Shown here: positions 1-7,090 of the stretch, in pieces | How the letters are laid out: every line of letters begins with the position of its first letter | Position numbering within the stretch: the first letter of the stretch is position 1 | NCBI GenBank assembly: GCA_944323735.1 | Contig: CALUTO010000018.1 | Coordinates: forward strand, 1-36,768 | Direction of reading: 5' to 3' | From: Candidatus Gastranaerophilales bacterium | GTDB taxonomy: Bacteria > Cyanobacteriota > Vampirovibrionia > Gastranaerophilales > Gastranaerophilaceae | DNA: 36,768 bases | Program-made: the position numbers and the translations under genes | The notes under the pieces: model-generated | Seen by the model: only the letters and a program-made list of their open reading frames with translations | The model's database searches: none | Told to the model about the DNA's origin: nothing

Positions 1-448
1 TAAGAAAACTTACAAGAAAAACATGGGCTTGATGAGTATGTCATACGGCTATGTTTATGTTGCATCAGTTGCTCTCGGTGCTGACAGAGCACAAACTCTT
101 AAAGCATTCCAGGAAGCTGAAGCATACAACGGCCCGTCTATCATCTTTGCTTATGCACCTTGTATTGCTCACGGTATCGACATGTCTAAAACACAGACAG
201 AACAAAAACGTGCAGTCGAAGCCGGTTACTATCCGCTTTACAGATACAATCCTGCTAATGAACAGCCCTTCACTTGGGACGCAAAAGACCCGAAAGGCAG
301 CTATCAGGACTTCATCAAGAGCGAAGGACGTTACAAATCACTGGTCAAAACAAACCCTGACCACGCTGAAGAACTCTACGCTCAGGCTGAAAAAGACGCT
401 GCTAACAGAATGGCTGTATTCAAAGCAATCGGCGAACTCGTTAAGTAG
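1..448 (+). CDS. nifJ: Pyruvate:ferredoxin (flavodoxin) oxidoreductase, C-terminal part
   Basis: The reading frame is open from base 2, so the gene begins outside the window; the first Met at 23 is internal. About 149 residues remain. They match the end of the thiamine-diphosphate domain of PFOR: a segment SYGYVYVASVALGAD, then YAPCIAHG with a conserved Cys, then the tail GYYPLYRYNP. PFOR oxidises pyruvate to acetyl-CoA and CO2 and passes electrons to ferredoxin in the cytoplasm of anaerobes. A clear terminator follows the stop by about 20 bases, so this is the last gene of its transcript. Codon choice looks biased as in a highly expressed gene, similar to the ADP-forming acetyl-CoA synthetase near 33-35 kb, which would use the acetyl-CoA made here. 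Family identification is secure; domain order upstream cannot be seen. Confidence 0.93.
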   Translation, partial: KKTYKKNMGLMSMSYGYVYVASVALGADRAQTLKAFQEAEAYNGPSIIFAYAPCIAHGIDMSKTQTEQKRAVEAGYYPLYRYNPANEQPFTWDAKDPKGSYQDFIKSEGRYKSLVKTNPDHAEELYAQAEKDAANRMAVFKAIGELVK

Positions 449-469
449 TTTGGGATTAGATAAAACAAA

Positions 470-497
470 AGAGGCATCGGAAACGGTGCCTCTTTTT
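470..497 (+). terminator. Intrinsic terminator after PFOR gene
   Basis: Ten-base arms AGAGGCATCG (470-479) and CGGTGCCTCT (484-493) pair with one T-G wobble around a GAAA tetraloop. Five T follow (493-497). It ends the PFOR transcript. Confidence 0.88.
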
Positions 498-525
498 ATA
501 TGATTTTAAACCTTCAGGAATATAT

Positions 526-558
526 GGAAAAAGCCCCGGGTTATAAGGGGGCTTTTCC
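526..558 (-). terminator. Terminator after lemA operon
   Basis: Perfect arms AAAAGCCCC (529-537) and GGGGCTTTT (548-556). Read on the minus strand the hairpin ends in a run of T and lies 30 bases past the lemA stop. It may also act weakly on the plus strand. Confidence 0.75.
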
Positions 559-587
559 TTGTATAAATATAATCAAAAACCGTTAAT

Positions 588-1163
588 TTAAAATTTTACC
601 TGCGGTACAGCTTTTTCAGCTTCACTGATCTCAAAGTATTCTCTGGATTTAATGCCGGAAATTGCGGCAACTATCGATGTCGGGAATGTTCTGATTTTTG
701 AATTAAGTGCTTTTACGCTTTCATTGTAGTCCATTCTTGCGACAGCCAGTCTGTTCTCTGTTCCTGCAAGTTCATCCTGCAGTGCGGTAAAAGACTTATC
801 AGCTTTTAGCTGCGGATAACGTTCAACAACAAGCAGCAGTCTGGACAGGGCTCCTGTCAATTCATTGTTGCTGTTTTGTATTGCTTTTACATCGTTGCTG
901 TTCATTGCGCCCGATAGTTTTGAGCGGGCCTCTGCAATGTTAGTAAATACTGCTTTCTCATGTGCGGCATAACCTTTTACTGTTTCAACAAGATTAGGTA
1001 TCAGGTCATTTCTTCTCTTTAGCTGGTTTTCTACCTGCGCCCATTGTCCGTTTATCTGTTCGTCCATAATCTGCAAGCTGTTATAGCTTCCTATGAACGA
1101 GCTAAAAATCATTACTGCCAGAATAGCAATAATACCTAAAATAATCCATACATTTCTATGCAT
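588..1163 (-). CDS. lemA: LemA family protein
   Basis: A 191-residue protein of usual LemA length. Residues 5-25 form one N-terminal membrane helix. They are followed by the family signature around residues 35-65 (INGQWAQVENQLKRRNDLIPN) and a long helical body with LSRLLLVVERYPQLKADKSF and a C-terminal SREYFE. LemA proteins are membrane-anchored helical proteins of poorly defined function; the family is often encoded beside TPM-domain proteins, as here. The start is supported by AAGGAG eight bases upstream. It is the last gene of the operon 2591-588, 16 bases after the nucleotidyltransferase-like gene, and a terminator follows. Identity is firm; cellular role is not known. Confidence 0.93.
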   Translation of the reverse strand: MHRNVWIILGIIAILAVMIFSSFIGSYNSLQIMDEQINGQWAQVENQLKRRNDLIPNLVETVKGYAAHEKAVFTNIAEARSKLSGAMNSNDVKAIQNSNNELTGALSRLLLVVERYPQLKADKSFTALQDELAGTENRLAVARMDYNESVKALNSKIRTFPTSIVAAISGIKSREYFEISEAEKAVPQVKF

Positions 1164-1179
1164 TTTTTTCTCCTTTATA

Positions 1180-1872
1180 TTACATGTTGTTTATATAGTT
1201 TAATAATACCGTTAATGATTTTACTATTTTATCCGAAAAATCAATAGTTTCGTGGTTGTTCATTCTGCACTGTTTTCTTTTATAGCAGAGTAATTTTTCA
1301 TAAACTTCTGTATCAAGTCCGGTAATCTCTTTTACTTTTAAGATTATATCCGACTTTTCCTCCGGCACTTCAACAAATTTCAGTCTTAATATCGCTTTAA
1401 AAACAGCATTGAATGTTTTGGCAAGCGGGATAAAGCTGTCTTTAAGTCTGGAAGGCGAATTTGCGTTTTCCAGATAGAACTGCCTGAATCGCATGAGAAG
1501 ATTTTTTGTTTCAAGCTCGCACTGAAGTCTGATATTGTCTGGTTCGACTTTTATTTCGGATACAAAATCCTGACCGTACAAAATTCTATGTGCTGCTTTT
1601 ATATCCGCATACTCCATTGCGTATACATCGGCAGACTGAAACCATTCTGTTTTGTCCATAAATACGGGCGGCGGATTTCCTTTCTTGCACCACTGCTTCA
1701 CAGCACGGGAACAATTCCTCAAATCCTGACCGCATAATCTGTCAACAATAACCATTATGTTAATATCGGATTTCTGTGTGTACTGTTCATATTTGACTTT
1801 TGAACCGTACATAAAAATGCTTAAAAGTCTTTCGTTTAGAATAGTTTTTAATTCGTTTATAAATTTATACAT
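1180..1872 (-). CDS. Nucleotidyltransferase-fold protein, probably degenerate
   Basis: A 230-residue protein whose first 45 residues look like the polymerase-beta-type nucleotidyltransferase core: FMYGSK (G23, S24) followed by SDINIMVIV. In active members the two metal ligands form D-x-D; here they are D36 and N38, so the second carboxylate is replaced. A middle part with YADIKAAHRILYGQDF (about residues 88-103) resembles the Dxk...LYG segment of related bacterial proteins. The C-terminal half is helical and charged. Its ATG overlaps the stop of the TPM gene (TAATG), which implies translational coupling. No substrate can be inferred. It may be a non-catalytic binding protein; alternatively a metal-poor active enzyme. 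Confidence is moderate for the fold, low for activity. Confidence 0.7.
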   Translation of the reverse strand: MYKFINELKTILNERLLSIFMYGSKVKYEQYTQKSDINIMVIVDRLCGQDLRNCSRAVKQWCKKGNPPPVFMDKTEWFQSADVYAMEYADIKAAHRILYGQDFVSEIKVEPDNIRLQCELETKNLLMRFRQFYLENANSPSRLKDSFIPLAKTFNAVFKAILRLKFVEVPEEKSDIILKVKEITGLDTEVYEKLLCYKRKQCRMNNHETIDFSDKIVKSLTVLLNYINNM

Positions 1873-2591
1873 TACCAGCCTCCTGATGCTCCTCCGCCGC
1901 CAAAGCCGCCGCCTCCGCCGAAGCCGCCGAAGCCGCCGCCCGAAAATCCTCTTCCCGAAGAAAATCCGCTGCCGATAAAAATCGGGAAAAATCCGCCCCG
2001 GAAACTAAGTGATATTATTACTATTAAAATGATTAGAAACAGTAAGTCAGTATCGTTGCCCGAAGCTGCCGGCGGGGGGATATTTTCTGATGAGCTTATT
2101 GTTTCTCCGTATGATTTTGCTATATCAGAGGCCAGAGTGTAGCTGCCTCTTAAAATTCCATTTTCATATTCGCCTCTTGCAAAATACGGGAGCATATCAT
2201 TGTCTCGTATACGTCCGGCATGAGCGTCTGTTATCGCACCTTCAAGTCCGTATCCGATTTCTATGCGCATTTTTCTTTCATTCGGCGCAACAAGAATAAC
2301 AGCACCGTTGTTTTTTCCTTTTGCTCCGATTTTATTGTTTCTGCCTATATTGAGTGCAGTTTCTTCAATTGAACGTCCGTCAAGAGAATTCAGGGTAACA
2401 ACTGCGACATCTGCGGTTGTCTTTTTTTGTAAATCCAGCAAAAATGAGTTTATTTCATTTTCAACAGCAGGTGTGAGTAAATTCGCATTGTCGCAGATAA
2501 ATCCGTTAAATTCTATTTTGCTGTCGGCAAAAACAATGCCTCCGGCAAGGAGCAAAAATACAAAAACTATTGAAATAATAAGTTTTTTCAT
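1872..2591 (-). CDS. TPM domain protein (YgcG family), membrane-anchored
   Basis: A 239-residue exported protein. Residues 1-22 are a signal peptide ending in a hydrophobic LLLAGGIVFA. A TPM (DUF477) domain spans about residues 28-160, with VAVVTLNSL, NNGAVILVAPNERKMRIEIGYGLEG and the conserved RIRDNDMLPYF. A membrane helix follows at about 182-197. The C-terminus is the usual Gly-rich tail (GGFGGFGGGGGFGGGG) ending SGGW. TPM proteins are linked to photosystem repair or to envelope functions in different lineages; in non-photosynthetic bacteria the role is unclear. It is first in the operon with the nucleotidyltransferase-like gene and lemA. There is no Shine-Dalgarno (SD) sequence, but a strong promoter sits so close that the message may be nearly leaderless. 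Confidence 0.9.
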   Translation of the reverse strand: MKKLIISIVFVFLLLAGGIVFADSKIEFNGFICDNANLLTPAVENEINSFLLDLQKKTTADVAVVTLNSLDGRSIEETALNIGRNNKIGAKGKNNGAVILVAPNERKMRIEIGYGLEGAITDAHAGRIRDNDMLPYFARGEYENGILRGSYTLASDIAKSYGETISSSENIPPPAASGNDTDLLFLIILIVIISLSFRGGFFPIFIGSGFSSGRGFSGGGFGGFGGGGGFGGGGASGGW

Positions 2592-2600
2592 CTTAAAAAA

Positions 2601-2629
2601 ATTATAAAGCCTTTTATCTCATTTTACAA
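2601..2629 (-). promoter_or_regulatory. Promoter of TPM-lemA operon
   Basis: On the minus strand TTGTAA (2629-2624), a 17-base spacer, then TATAAT (2606-2601). The predicted start site is near 2594, only about three bases before the ATG at 2591. Confidence 0.6.
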
Positions 2630-2744
2630 TTAAACTTTATATACAAAAAAGTTATATACCGGATTAAAAGAAAATGTTTGTAGTATATTTTTTTCCCGAA
2701 TAGTAATATCCTGATAGTTACGGAATGTAAATATTTGTTTATTA

Positions 2745-3506
2745 GTGGCAAAAAAAGTGTTTTTTCGCTTTAATAAAAATAGGACAATGATAAGCTCAGT
2801 TAAACATACAGATAATCATAATAAATATAACACAGTGCCGAAGCGGAATGTATTTAAAAAGTTTCAACATTCAGCAAATCTTCATCAGCCGGCTCATGGC
2901 GGGCTTAGAGAAATGCGTGTAAAATCCACCTCGCACAAACTGGGTTTCTGGGAAAAAAGCGGTGTTATCATAGGTGCTGCTGCCGGAACTATTCTCCCCA
3001 TGCTGTATTTTGCCGGAAGGCAGAAAGCAAAAATTTACAATCTTAATTTCGGACTGAAAGAAATGATAACAGTCGGTGCTGGCTCTATTATGGGCGGTGT
3101 AGCAGGAGGGATTGCTTCTGACAGGTCAAAAAATCACCGCAGCAAAATAAATGAAGGTATCTTCCAGTTTTTCAACGCAACAGTACCGCCGCTTGTGTAT
3201 GCTGGACTTTCAAAAATTCAGGAAAAAACAAAATTCGCAAAAAATAAAGCAATAAGCATTGCCAACACTTTAGTCGGACTCACCGGCGGTATGTTTCTTG
3301 CCGCAAAGGCGTCTAACCTTGTGATAGACCCCCATGACAAAATTCCGGACAGAAAGCTTACCATGAAAGATGCGGTTGTTAATATTGATGATGCACTCGG
3401 TGTTTTTGCGCTTGCGAAATTTCCGCTGATTGACAAACTTCATCCTGAAAAAGTCCTGCCTGCTATTTATGCATGGTGCGGATACAGAGCAGGTCAGAGC
3501 AACTAG
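2745..3506 (+). CDS. Unrecognised glycine-rich membrane-associated protein
   Basis: A 253-residue protein that I do not recognise. The first 65 residues are basic and His/Asn-rich with no signal peptide. Then come hydrophobic, small-residue-rich segments: about residues 75-90 (SGVIIGAAAGTILPMLYFAG), 107-122 (TVGAGSIMGGVAGGIA), 145-155 and 175-190 (LVGLTGGMFLAAKAS). The Gly spacing resembles glycine-zipper membrane helices. The C-terminal 45 residues are soluble. The listed start is a GTG without an SD sequence; an in-frame ATG at 2787 with a weak AGG just upstream is an alternative and would remove 14 residues. The gene stands alone, divergent from the TPM operon. Possibly a pore-like or envelope protein, but nothing in the sequence proves it. 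Confidence 0.72.
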   Translation: MAKKVFFRFNKNRTMISSVKHTDNHNKYNTVPKRNVFKKFQHSANLHQPAHGGLREMRVKSTSHKLGFWEKSGVIIGAAAGTILPMLYFAGRQKAKIYNLNFGLKEMITVGAGSIMGGVAGGIASDRSKNHRSKINEGIFQFFNATVPPLVYAGLSKIQEKTKFAKNKAISIANTLVGLTGGMFLAAKASNLVIDPHDKIPDRKLTMKDAVVNIDDALGVFALAKFPLIDKLHPEKVLPAIYAWCGYRAGQSN

Positions 3507-3562
3507 CTGTTTTGTCTTATATATTTTTATAAAATTGTCTTTTAGTCTGATGATTTGACAGG

Positions 3563-3604
3563 CATCCTTCCTGTATTATGCAGAAGATAGATAACAGAAG
3601 GATG
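3563..3604 (+). promoter_or_regulatory. Hairpin covering the cupin ribosome-binding site
   Basis: CATCCTTCCTG (3563-3573) can pair with CAGAAGGATG (3595-3604), leaving one bulged C. The right arm contains the Shine-Dalgarno AAGGA of the cupin gene at 3610. If the leader forms this hairpin, ribosome access would be blocked. Confidence 0.45.
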
Positions 3605-3609
3605 AAAAA

Positions 3610-3927
3610 ATGACACATCACAGCGTTGAAGAACTGGCAAAACTCATTGATTTTAATGACGGTAAAATTAATTCGAAAATTCTGCTCGAAAACGGAGAAA
3701 GCAAAGCTGTTCTTTTTGCAATGAAAAAAGAACAATTTATGCCGGAACATGTTTCTCCGAGAAATGCCTTTGTGTATCTGATTGAGGGCGAAATCGATTT
3801 TCAGCTGAACAACGATGCTTCTGAAAAATACAAAGTCAAAAAAGGCGAAATATTCTTTTTTGATTCAGATGAAAAACATATTGTTGCCGCACAGAAGGAT
3901 ACAAAATTGCTGGTCGTAAGGATATAA
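3610..3927 (+). CDS. Small cupin-domain protein
   Basis: A 105-residue protein that is one cupin beta-barrel. Cupin motif 1 is recognisable as MPEHVSPRNAFVYLIEGEIDF (residues 44-64) and motif 2 as VKKGEIFFFDSDEKH (76-90). The usual metal ligands of motif 1 are H-x-H plus E; here H47 is kept, but the second His is S49 and the Glu position is not obvious. H90 of motif 2 is kept. Metal binding may therefore be altered or lost. Small cupins bind sugars, small acids or metals, and the ligand cannot be told. The start is supported by AAGGA seven bases upstream, inside a possible hairpin. A terminator follows the gene, so it is probably monocistronic. Confidence 0.85.
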   Translation: MTHHSVEELAKLIDFNDGKINSKILLENGESKAVLFAMKKEQFMPEHVSPRNAFVYLIEGEIDFQLNNDASEKYKVKKGEIFFFDSDEKHIVAAQKDTKLLVVRI

Positions 3928-4003
3928 GTAAAGAGTCTTTTTTAAATATAAATAATGACTTTTTATAAAAATAACGGAAATTTTTTTTGTAAATAATTGT
4001 TAA

Positions 4004-4036
4004 AGAACCCGTAAAAATTATATTTACGGGTTTTCT
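4004..4036 (+). terminator. Terminator after cupin gene
   Basis: Perfect ten-base arms AACCCGTAAA (4006-4015) and TTTACGGGTT (4023-4032), seven-base loop, followed by TTCT. The stem can extend outward with A-T and G-T pairs. Confidence 0.78.
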
Positions 4037-4105
4037 GGTTAGTATTACAATTTTATTAACAAATTAATTCAAAAGAATGTGTATATGGCTTTTATCTGCA
4101 TTTTA

Positions 4106-4133
4106 TTGTGACTTAAATTATAAACTATAAAAT
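4106..4133 (+). promoter_or_regulatory. Candidate promoter of the 4172 gene
   Basis: TTGTGA (4106-4111), 16-base spacer, TAAAAT (4128-4133) within an AT-rich stretch, giving a leader of about 30 bases. Confidence 0.38.
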
Positions 4134-4171
4134 AGTGTTTATTTGTACATTTAACAGAACAGGAGAGAAAA

Positions 4172-4705
4172 ATGAACGTAAAAAAGCTTTCACCGGTTGC
4201 AAAATACCTCAGGGAAAATCATGCAATAGCTAAAAACCACAATACATACAGAGCCTATCCGACCGGAGAGACTGTTCATTCCTGCCAGTTTTTTGACCCG
4301 GCCGGCAATTATCTCGGTAAAATGTCAAGAACAGTTCCATATAAATCAAAAACACCTTCTTTTGCTATTTTAAAATCCTATATAGAAACAGTAGAGAAGG
4401 GATATGCAGGATTTAGACAGGTTAAAGAAAATGTAATAAATTATGCCAAAATTCTCGGTGTAAACGGAAAAAAAGAAACATATCTGCCTGAAAAAATGGT
4501 AAAAACCCAAACTGTTATAGACAAAAATGGTATAAAAACCGAAGATAAATTCGAAAGAACAATCAGCAGCAAAATGAAGCTGGTTAAAGCAGCTGATAAA
4601 AAAGCCTACGGATATGTTCCGCAAAATACTTACCTTGCTGAAGAACCGGTGCAGTTTAAGGAGGTTCAAACAGCTCACAACATTGTAAAATCAGATAAAT
4701 TTTAA
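4172..4705 (+). CDS. Unrecognised 177-residue protein
   Basis: I do not recognise this protein. It has no signal peptide or membrane helix and is basic and Lys-rich. The N-terminal third has a mixed pattern (TYRAYPTGETVHSCQFFDP, then GNYLGKMSRTVPY). The middle (residues 70-100) is likely helical, and the C-terminal third is rich in Lys, Thr and Glu. The start is well supported by AGGAGAG six bases upstream. It lies between its own candidate promoter and its own terminator, so it is a single-gene unit. The gene looks real from the ribosome site, codon use and flanking signals; the function is unknown. Confidence 0.72.
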   Translation: MNVKKLSPVAKYLRENHAIAKNHNTYRAYPTGETVHSCQFFDPAGNYLGKMSRTVPYKSKTPSFAILKSYIETVEKGYAGFRQVKENVINYAKILGVNGKKETYLPEKMVKTQTVIDKNGIKTEDKFERTISSKMKLVKAADKKAYGYVPQNTYLAEEPVQFKEVQTAHNIVKSDKF

Positions 4706-4714
4706 TTTACTATT

Positions 4715-4749
4715 AAAGAGGATTTTGTATAATTCAAAGTCCTCTTTTT
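4715..4749 (+). terminator. Terminator after the 4172 gene
   Basis: Arms AAAGAGGA (4715-4722) and TCCTCTTT (4740-4747), with an inner TTTG/CAAA stem across a T-G pair, then T to 4749. Confidence 0.8.
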
Positions 4750-4790
4750 GATAATAAAATATTAAATTTTGAACAGTTTTTTGTAAAATA

Positions 4791-4818
4791 CAAATTGTAA
4801 CATTGTCTTTACAATTTG
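4791..4818 (+). repeat. Perfect 10-base dyad upstream of the 4892 gene
   Basis: CAAATTGTAA (4791-4800) and TTACAATTTG (4809-4818) are exact reverse complements separated by eight bases. There is no T run, so it is not a terminator. It lies 73 bases before the start codon and could be an operator. Confidence 0.6.
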
Positions 4819-4891
4819 AGGTAAAAAGGCAATTTTTTTTACTTGCTTAACTTAATATAAATGTAGATTACAATGTGTGAGGTAGATAAAT

Positions 4892-5251
4892 ATGACAATG
4901 GAAACAGTTACAGGTGCTGCTAAAGCCGGTGCACAAAGAGCCGGGGAATTTTTTAGAAACGGTGCAGCAAAAGCAGAAGAACTCGGAAAAGAAGGTTATA
5001 ATACAGCAAAAGAATATGCCAAAAAAGGTTTTGAATCATTAAAAGATTTTGGTGTAAAAGCAGGCGAAAAACTTAAACCGCTTGCCGATGATACAGTTGC
5101 TTTAGGAAAAGATGCTGTTAAATATGCAAAAGCAAATCCCGGAAAAACTGCTCTTATTGTAGCAGGTGCATTAACTCTTGTAGCGGGAGTTACAGCATTT
5201 ATACACACAATTACTCACAAAACACCTGAAAAAACAACAGAAAAAGCTTAA
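4892..5251 (+). CDS. Amphipathic Ala/Lys-rich protein with C-terminal membrane helix
   Basis: A 119-residue protein. Residues 5-80 are an Ala, Lys, Glu and Gly-rich amphipathic helix with repeated short units (GAAKAGAQRAGEFF, GAAKAEELGKEGYN, KAGEKLKPL). Residues 85-105 are a membrane helix (TALIVAGALTLVAGVTAFIH), followed by a short polar tail. This layout resembles the ElaB/YqjD (DUF883) ribosome- or membrane-associated proteins and LEA-like stress proteins, but the similarity is only of architecture. The start has GAGG about ten bases upstream. A very strong terminator follows. Alone in its transcript. Function not known; stress protection or envelope association are possibilities only. Confidence 0.72.
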   Translation: MTMETVTGAAKAGAQRAGEFFRNGAAKAEELGKEGYNTAKEYAKKGFESLKDFGVKAGEKLKPLADDTVALGKDAVKYAKANPGKTALIVAGALTLVAGVTAFIHTITHKTPEKTTEKA

Positions 5252-5264
5252 ATAAAAAAGATTT

Positions 5265-5300
5265 AAAAAAAGCCGGTTAAAATTTTAACCGGCTTTTTGG
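5265..5300. terminator. Bidirectional terminator between convergent genes
   Basis: A perfect palindrome with AAAAAGCCGGTTAA (5267-5280) and TTAACCGGCTTTTT (5285-5298). It gives A-rich and T-rich flanks on both strands and sits between the 4892 gene and the minus-strand gene ending at 5301. Confidence 0.92.
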
Positions 5301-6287
5301 CTATATATTTATATCTTCTCTCAACTGTATTACAAAATCAGCATTCTTTGGAATGGTAATTGAGCCTCCTTTTGAAAATATAGCGAGCAGCGGAGAAGCC
5401 GCAATGTTAAGGACATAAACTACAGTACCGCTTACAAAAGTAATCGGGGTTAAAAGGATTTCTACTCCGTTGTCGTTTTTCCAGTATTTGCAAGTGCATC
5501 GCCACATTTTTTTGAAAAATTTATATCCCGGAGTGGTTGATTTAACAAGCCCTTTCCAGAACTGATGTTTGCCTTTTATATTATTGAAAAATATTCTTTT
5601 TTCATTGGCAACGCTGATTTTTGCGTCTATTTTATAAGTTTTTCCTTTGTAAACCATTTCATCAACTTCTATAACAATAAGCCCTCCGTTTCCTGTAATA
5701 TTGGGCGGGTGAGAGTCCGTGACTTTCCCTTTAAAAACTGTTCCCGAGGGTATGGTTACATATGTTGCAGTTTCAGGGTACCGGCTGACAAACGAAAGTC
5801 TCGTGCCGGCAGGAGTTCTGTCTGAGACCTGAGATGTTATTCGTACTTTGAATTTTTTGCCTTTTGGCATTTTTATTGATATTTTTGGAGCTGTTGCAGC
5901 TGTTTTCTGTGTTGTTTTCGTTACCGCAGGTTTTGTCTGAACAGCAGGCTTTTCTTGCACAGCCGGTGGTGTGGCAGGTGTTTTAGAAACATTTGTCACA
6001 GGCGGTTTCTGTGTTTGTTCTGCCTCTGCAGGCATGTCGGCTGCTTTTTGCGGCGGAGCTGCTGACGGAGCAAATATGTCGGCGTCTGACTGAATATTGT
6101 CATCAAAGTCGGGCAGATTTTTTGGCAGTTCCGGAAGCAAATCAGTTTCTATCTTTTTTGTATCATATTTGTCCCTCAGACCTTTATCAATGGAGTCATC
6201 AATGTATTCCAGCGAAAAACAGGTGCCGGAATTTAAATAAAGCACCATAAACAGCAGTGATAAAACCTTTTTCATAATATTTCCCAT
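5301..6287 (-). CDS. Secreted protein with VirB10/TrbI-like C-terminal domain
   Basis: A 328-residue exported protein of no firm family. Residues 5-25 are a signal peptide (KKVLSLLFMVLYLNSGTCFS). Residues 75-145 are a Pro, Ala, Thr and Lys-rich linker. The C-terminal domain is rich in beta strands, with VTIPSGTVFKGKVTD then KGKTYKIDAKI, and ends SITIPKNADFVIQLREDINI. The pattern IP-x-G-x...GK-x-Y-x-D recalls the outer-membrane-cap beta domain of VirB10/TrbI, and the protein at 30279 has the same layout. Two hydrophobic stretches near residues 275-300 may be barrel or membrane segments. The start could be the Met four codons later (6275), which has GGGA six bases upstream. No secretion-system genes are nearby, so a role in conjugation is not supported. 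More likely an envelope protein. Confidence 0.72.
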   Translation of the reverse strand: MGNIMKKVLSLLFMVLYLNSGTCFSLEYIDDSIDKGLRDKYDTKKIETDLLPELPKNLPDFDDNIQSDADIFAPSAAPPQKAADMPAEAEQTQKPPVTNVSKTPATPPAVQEKPAVQTKPAVTKTTQKTAATAPKISIKMPKGKKFKVRITSQVSDRTPAGTRLSFVSRYPETATYVTIPSGTVFKGKVTDSHPPNITGNGGLIVIEVDEMVYKGKTYKIDAKISVANEKRIFFNNIKGKHQFWKGLVKSTTPGYKFFKKMWRCTCKYWKNDNGVEILLTPITFVSGTVVYVLNIAASPLLAIFSKGGSITIPKNADFVIQLREDINI

Positions 6288-6337
6288 ATTATAATTTTAT
6301 CACCTGTATAAAGCATCACATCGGACAGAAATATTAT

Positions 6338-7090
6338 TTAGTGCAAAACTGTCAGAGGTTCCGGCCCGTCATCCGTAACAAGGATGGTGTGCTCAAAATG
6401 TGCAGAAGGCTTGTCGTCATTAGTAACAACAGTCCAGTTGTCCTCAAGAGTGTGTACATCATCACAGCCGAGATTAAGCATTGGTTCAACAGCAATAGTC
6501 ATTCCTGACTTCAAAACGAAACTGCTGCCGACTCTGTAATTGAACACAAACGGCTCTTCATGCATGGAGTGACCGACACCGTGTCCGCCGTATTGTCTGA
6601 CTATGCCGAGATTTTTCTCTTTTGCAACATCTTCAACAACACCGGACACTTCTTCCAGCAATGCGCCGTCTCTCATTTTACTCATACCTGCCATGAGAGA
6701 TTTTTCGGTTGTTTCAAGAAGCATTTTACATTCATCTGTGATATTGCCGACCGGATATGTCCAGGCACCGTCTCCGACCAGCCCGTGATATGTTGCGCCG
6801 ACGTCAATGCTGATGATATCGCCCTCTTTTAAAATACAATCGTCAGACGGAATTCCGTGAACTACCTGAGAATTTACGGAGGCACAAATTGTTGCGGGAA
6901 AACCATTGTAGCCTAAGAAAGTGGGAATGCATTTGTTTTCCTTTATTATTCTTGCTGCAGCAGCATCGAGGTATGCGGTAGAAACACCCGGCTCAATTAT
7001 TCTTGCCATTTCCTGATGCACCAGCGCAACTACATTTCCGGCATAGCGCATTAATTTTATTTCTTCACGGGATTTTTTATGAACTGACAT
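6338..7090 (-). CDS. map: Methionine aminopeptidase, type I
   Basis: A 250-residue cytoplasmic metalloenzyme that removes the initiator Met from new proteins. All catalytic and metal residues of the type I enzyme are present: H78 (VVHG), D96 (SIDVG), D107 (VGDGAW), H170 (YGGHGVG), H177 (HSMHEEP), E202 (AVEPML) and E233 (HFEHT). Length is normal. The start codon directly follows the adk stop (TAG then ATG), so translation is probably coupled, with AGAAGTG inside the end of adk as ribosome site. The adk-map pair is commonly part of the secY-adk-map-infA cluster; here it is detached from ribosomal genes. Confidence 0.97.
   Translation of the reverse strand: MSVHKKSREEIKLMRYAGNVVALVHQEMARIIEPGVSTAYLDAAAARIIKENKCIPTFLGYNGFPATICASVNSQVVHGIPSDDCILKEGDIISIDVGATYHGLVGDGAWTYPVGNITDECKMLLETTEKSLMAGMSKMRDGALLEEVSGVVEDVAKEKNLGIVRQYGGHGVGHSMHEEPFVFNYRVGSSFVLKSGMTIAVEPMLNLGCDDVHTLEDNWTVVTNDDKPSAHFEHTILVTDDGPEPLTVLH

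Noticed and set aside
51-503. 150-codon frame overlapping the PFOR gene and running into its terminator
   Set aside because: The overlapped frame is real PFOR with conserved residues; this one has no family match and passes through the terminator hairpin.
3555-3579. TTGACA and TATTAT before the cupin gene as a promoter
   Set aside because: The spacer is only 13 bases, too short for a sigma-70 promoter.
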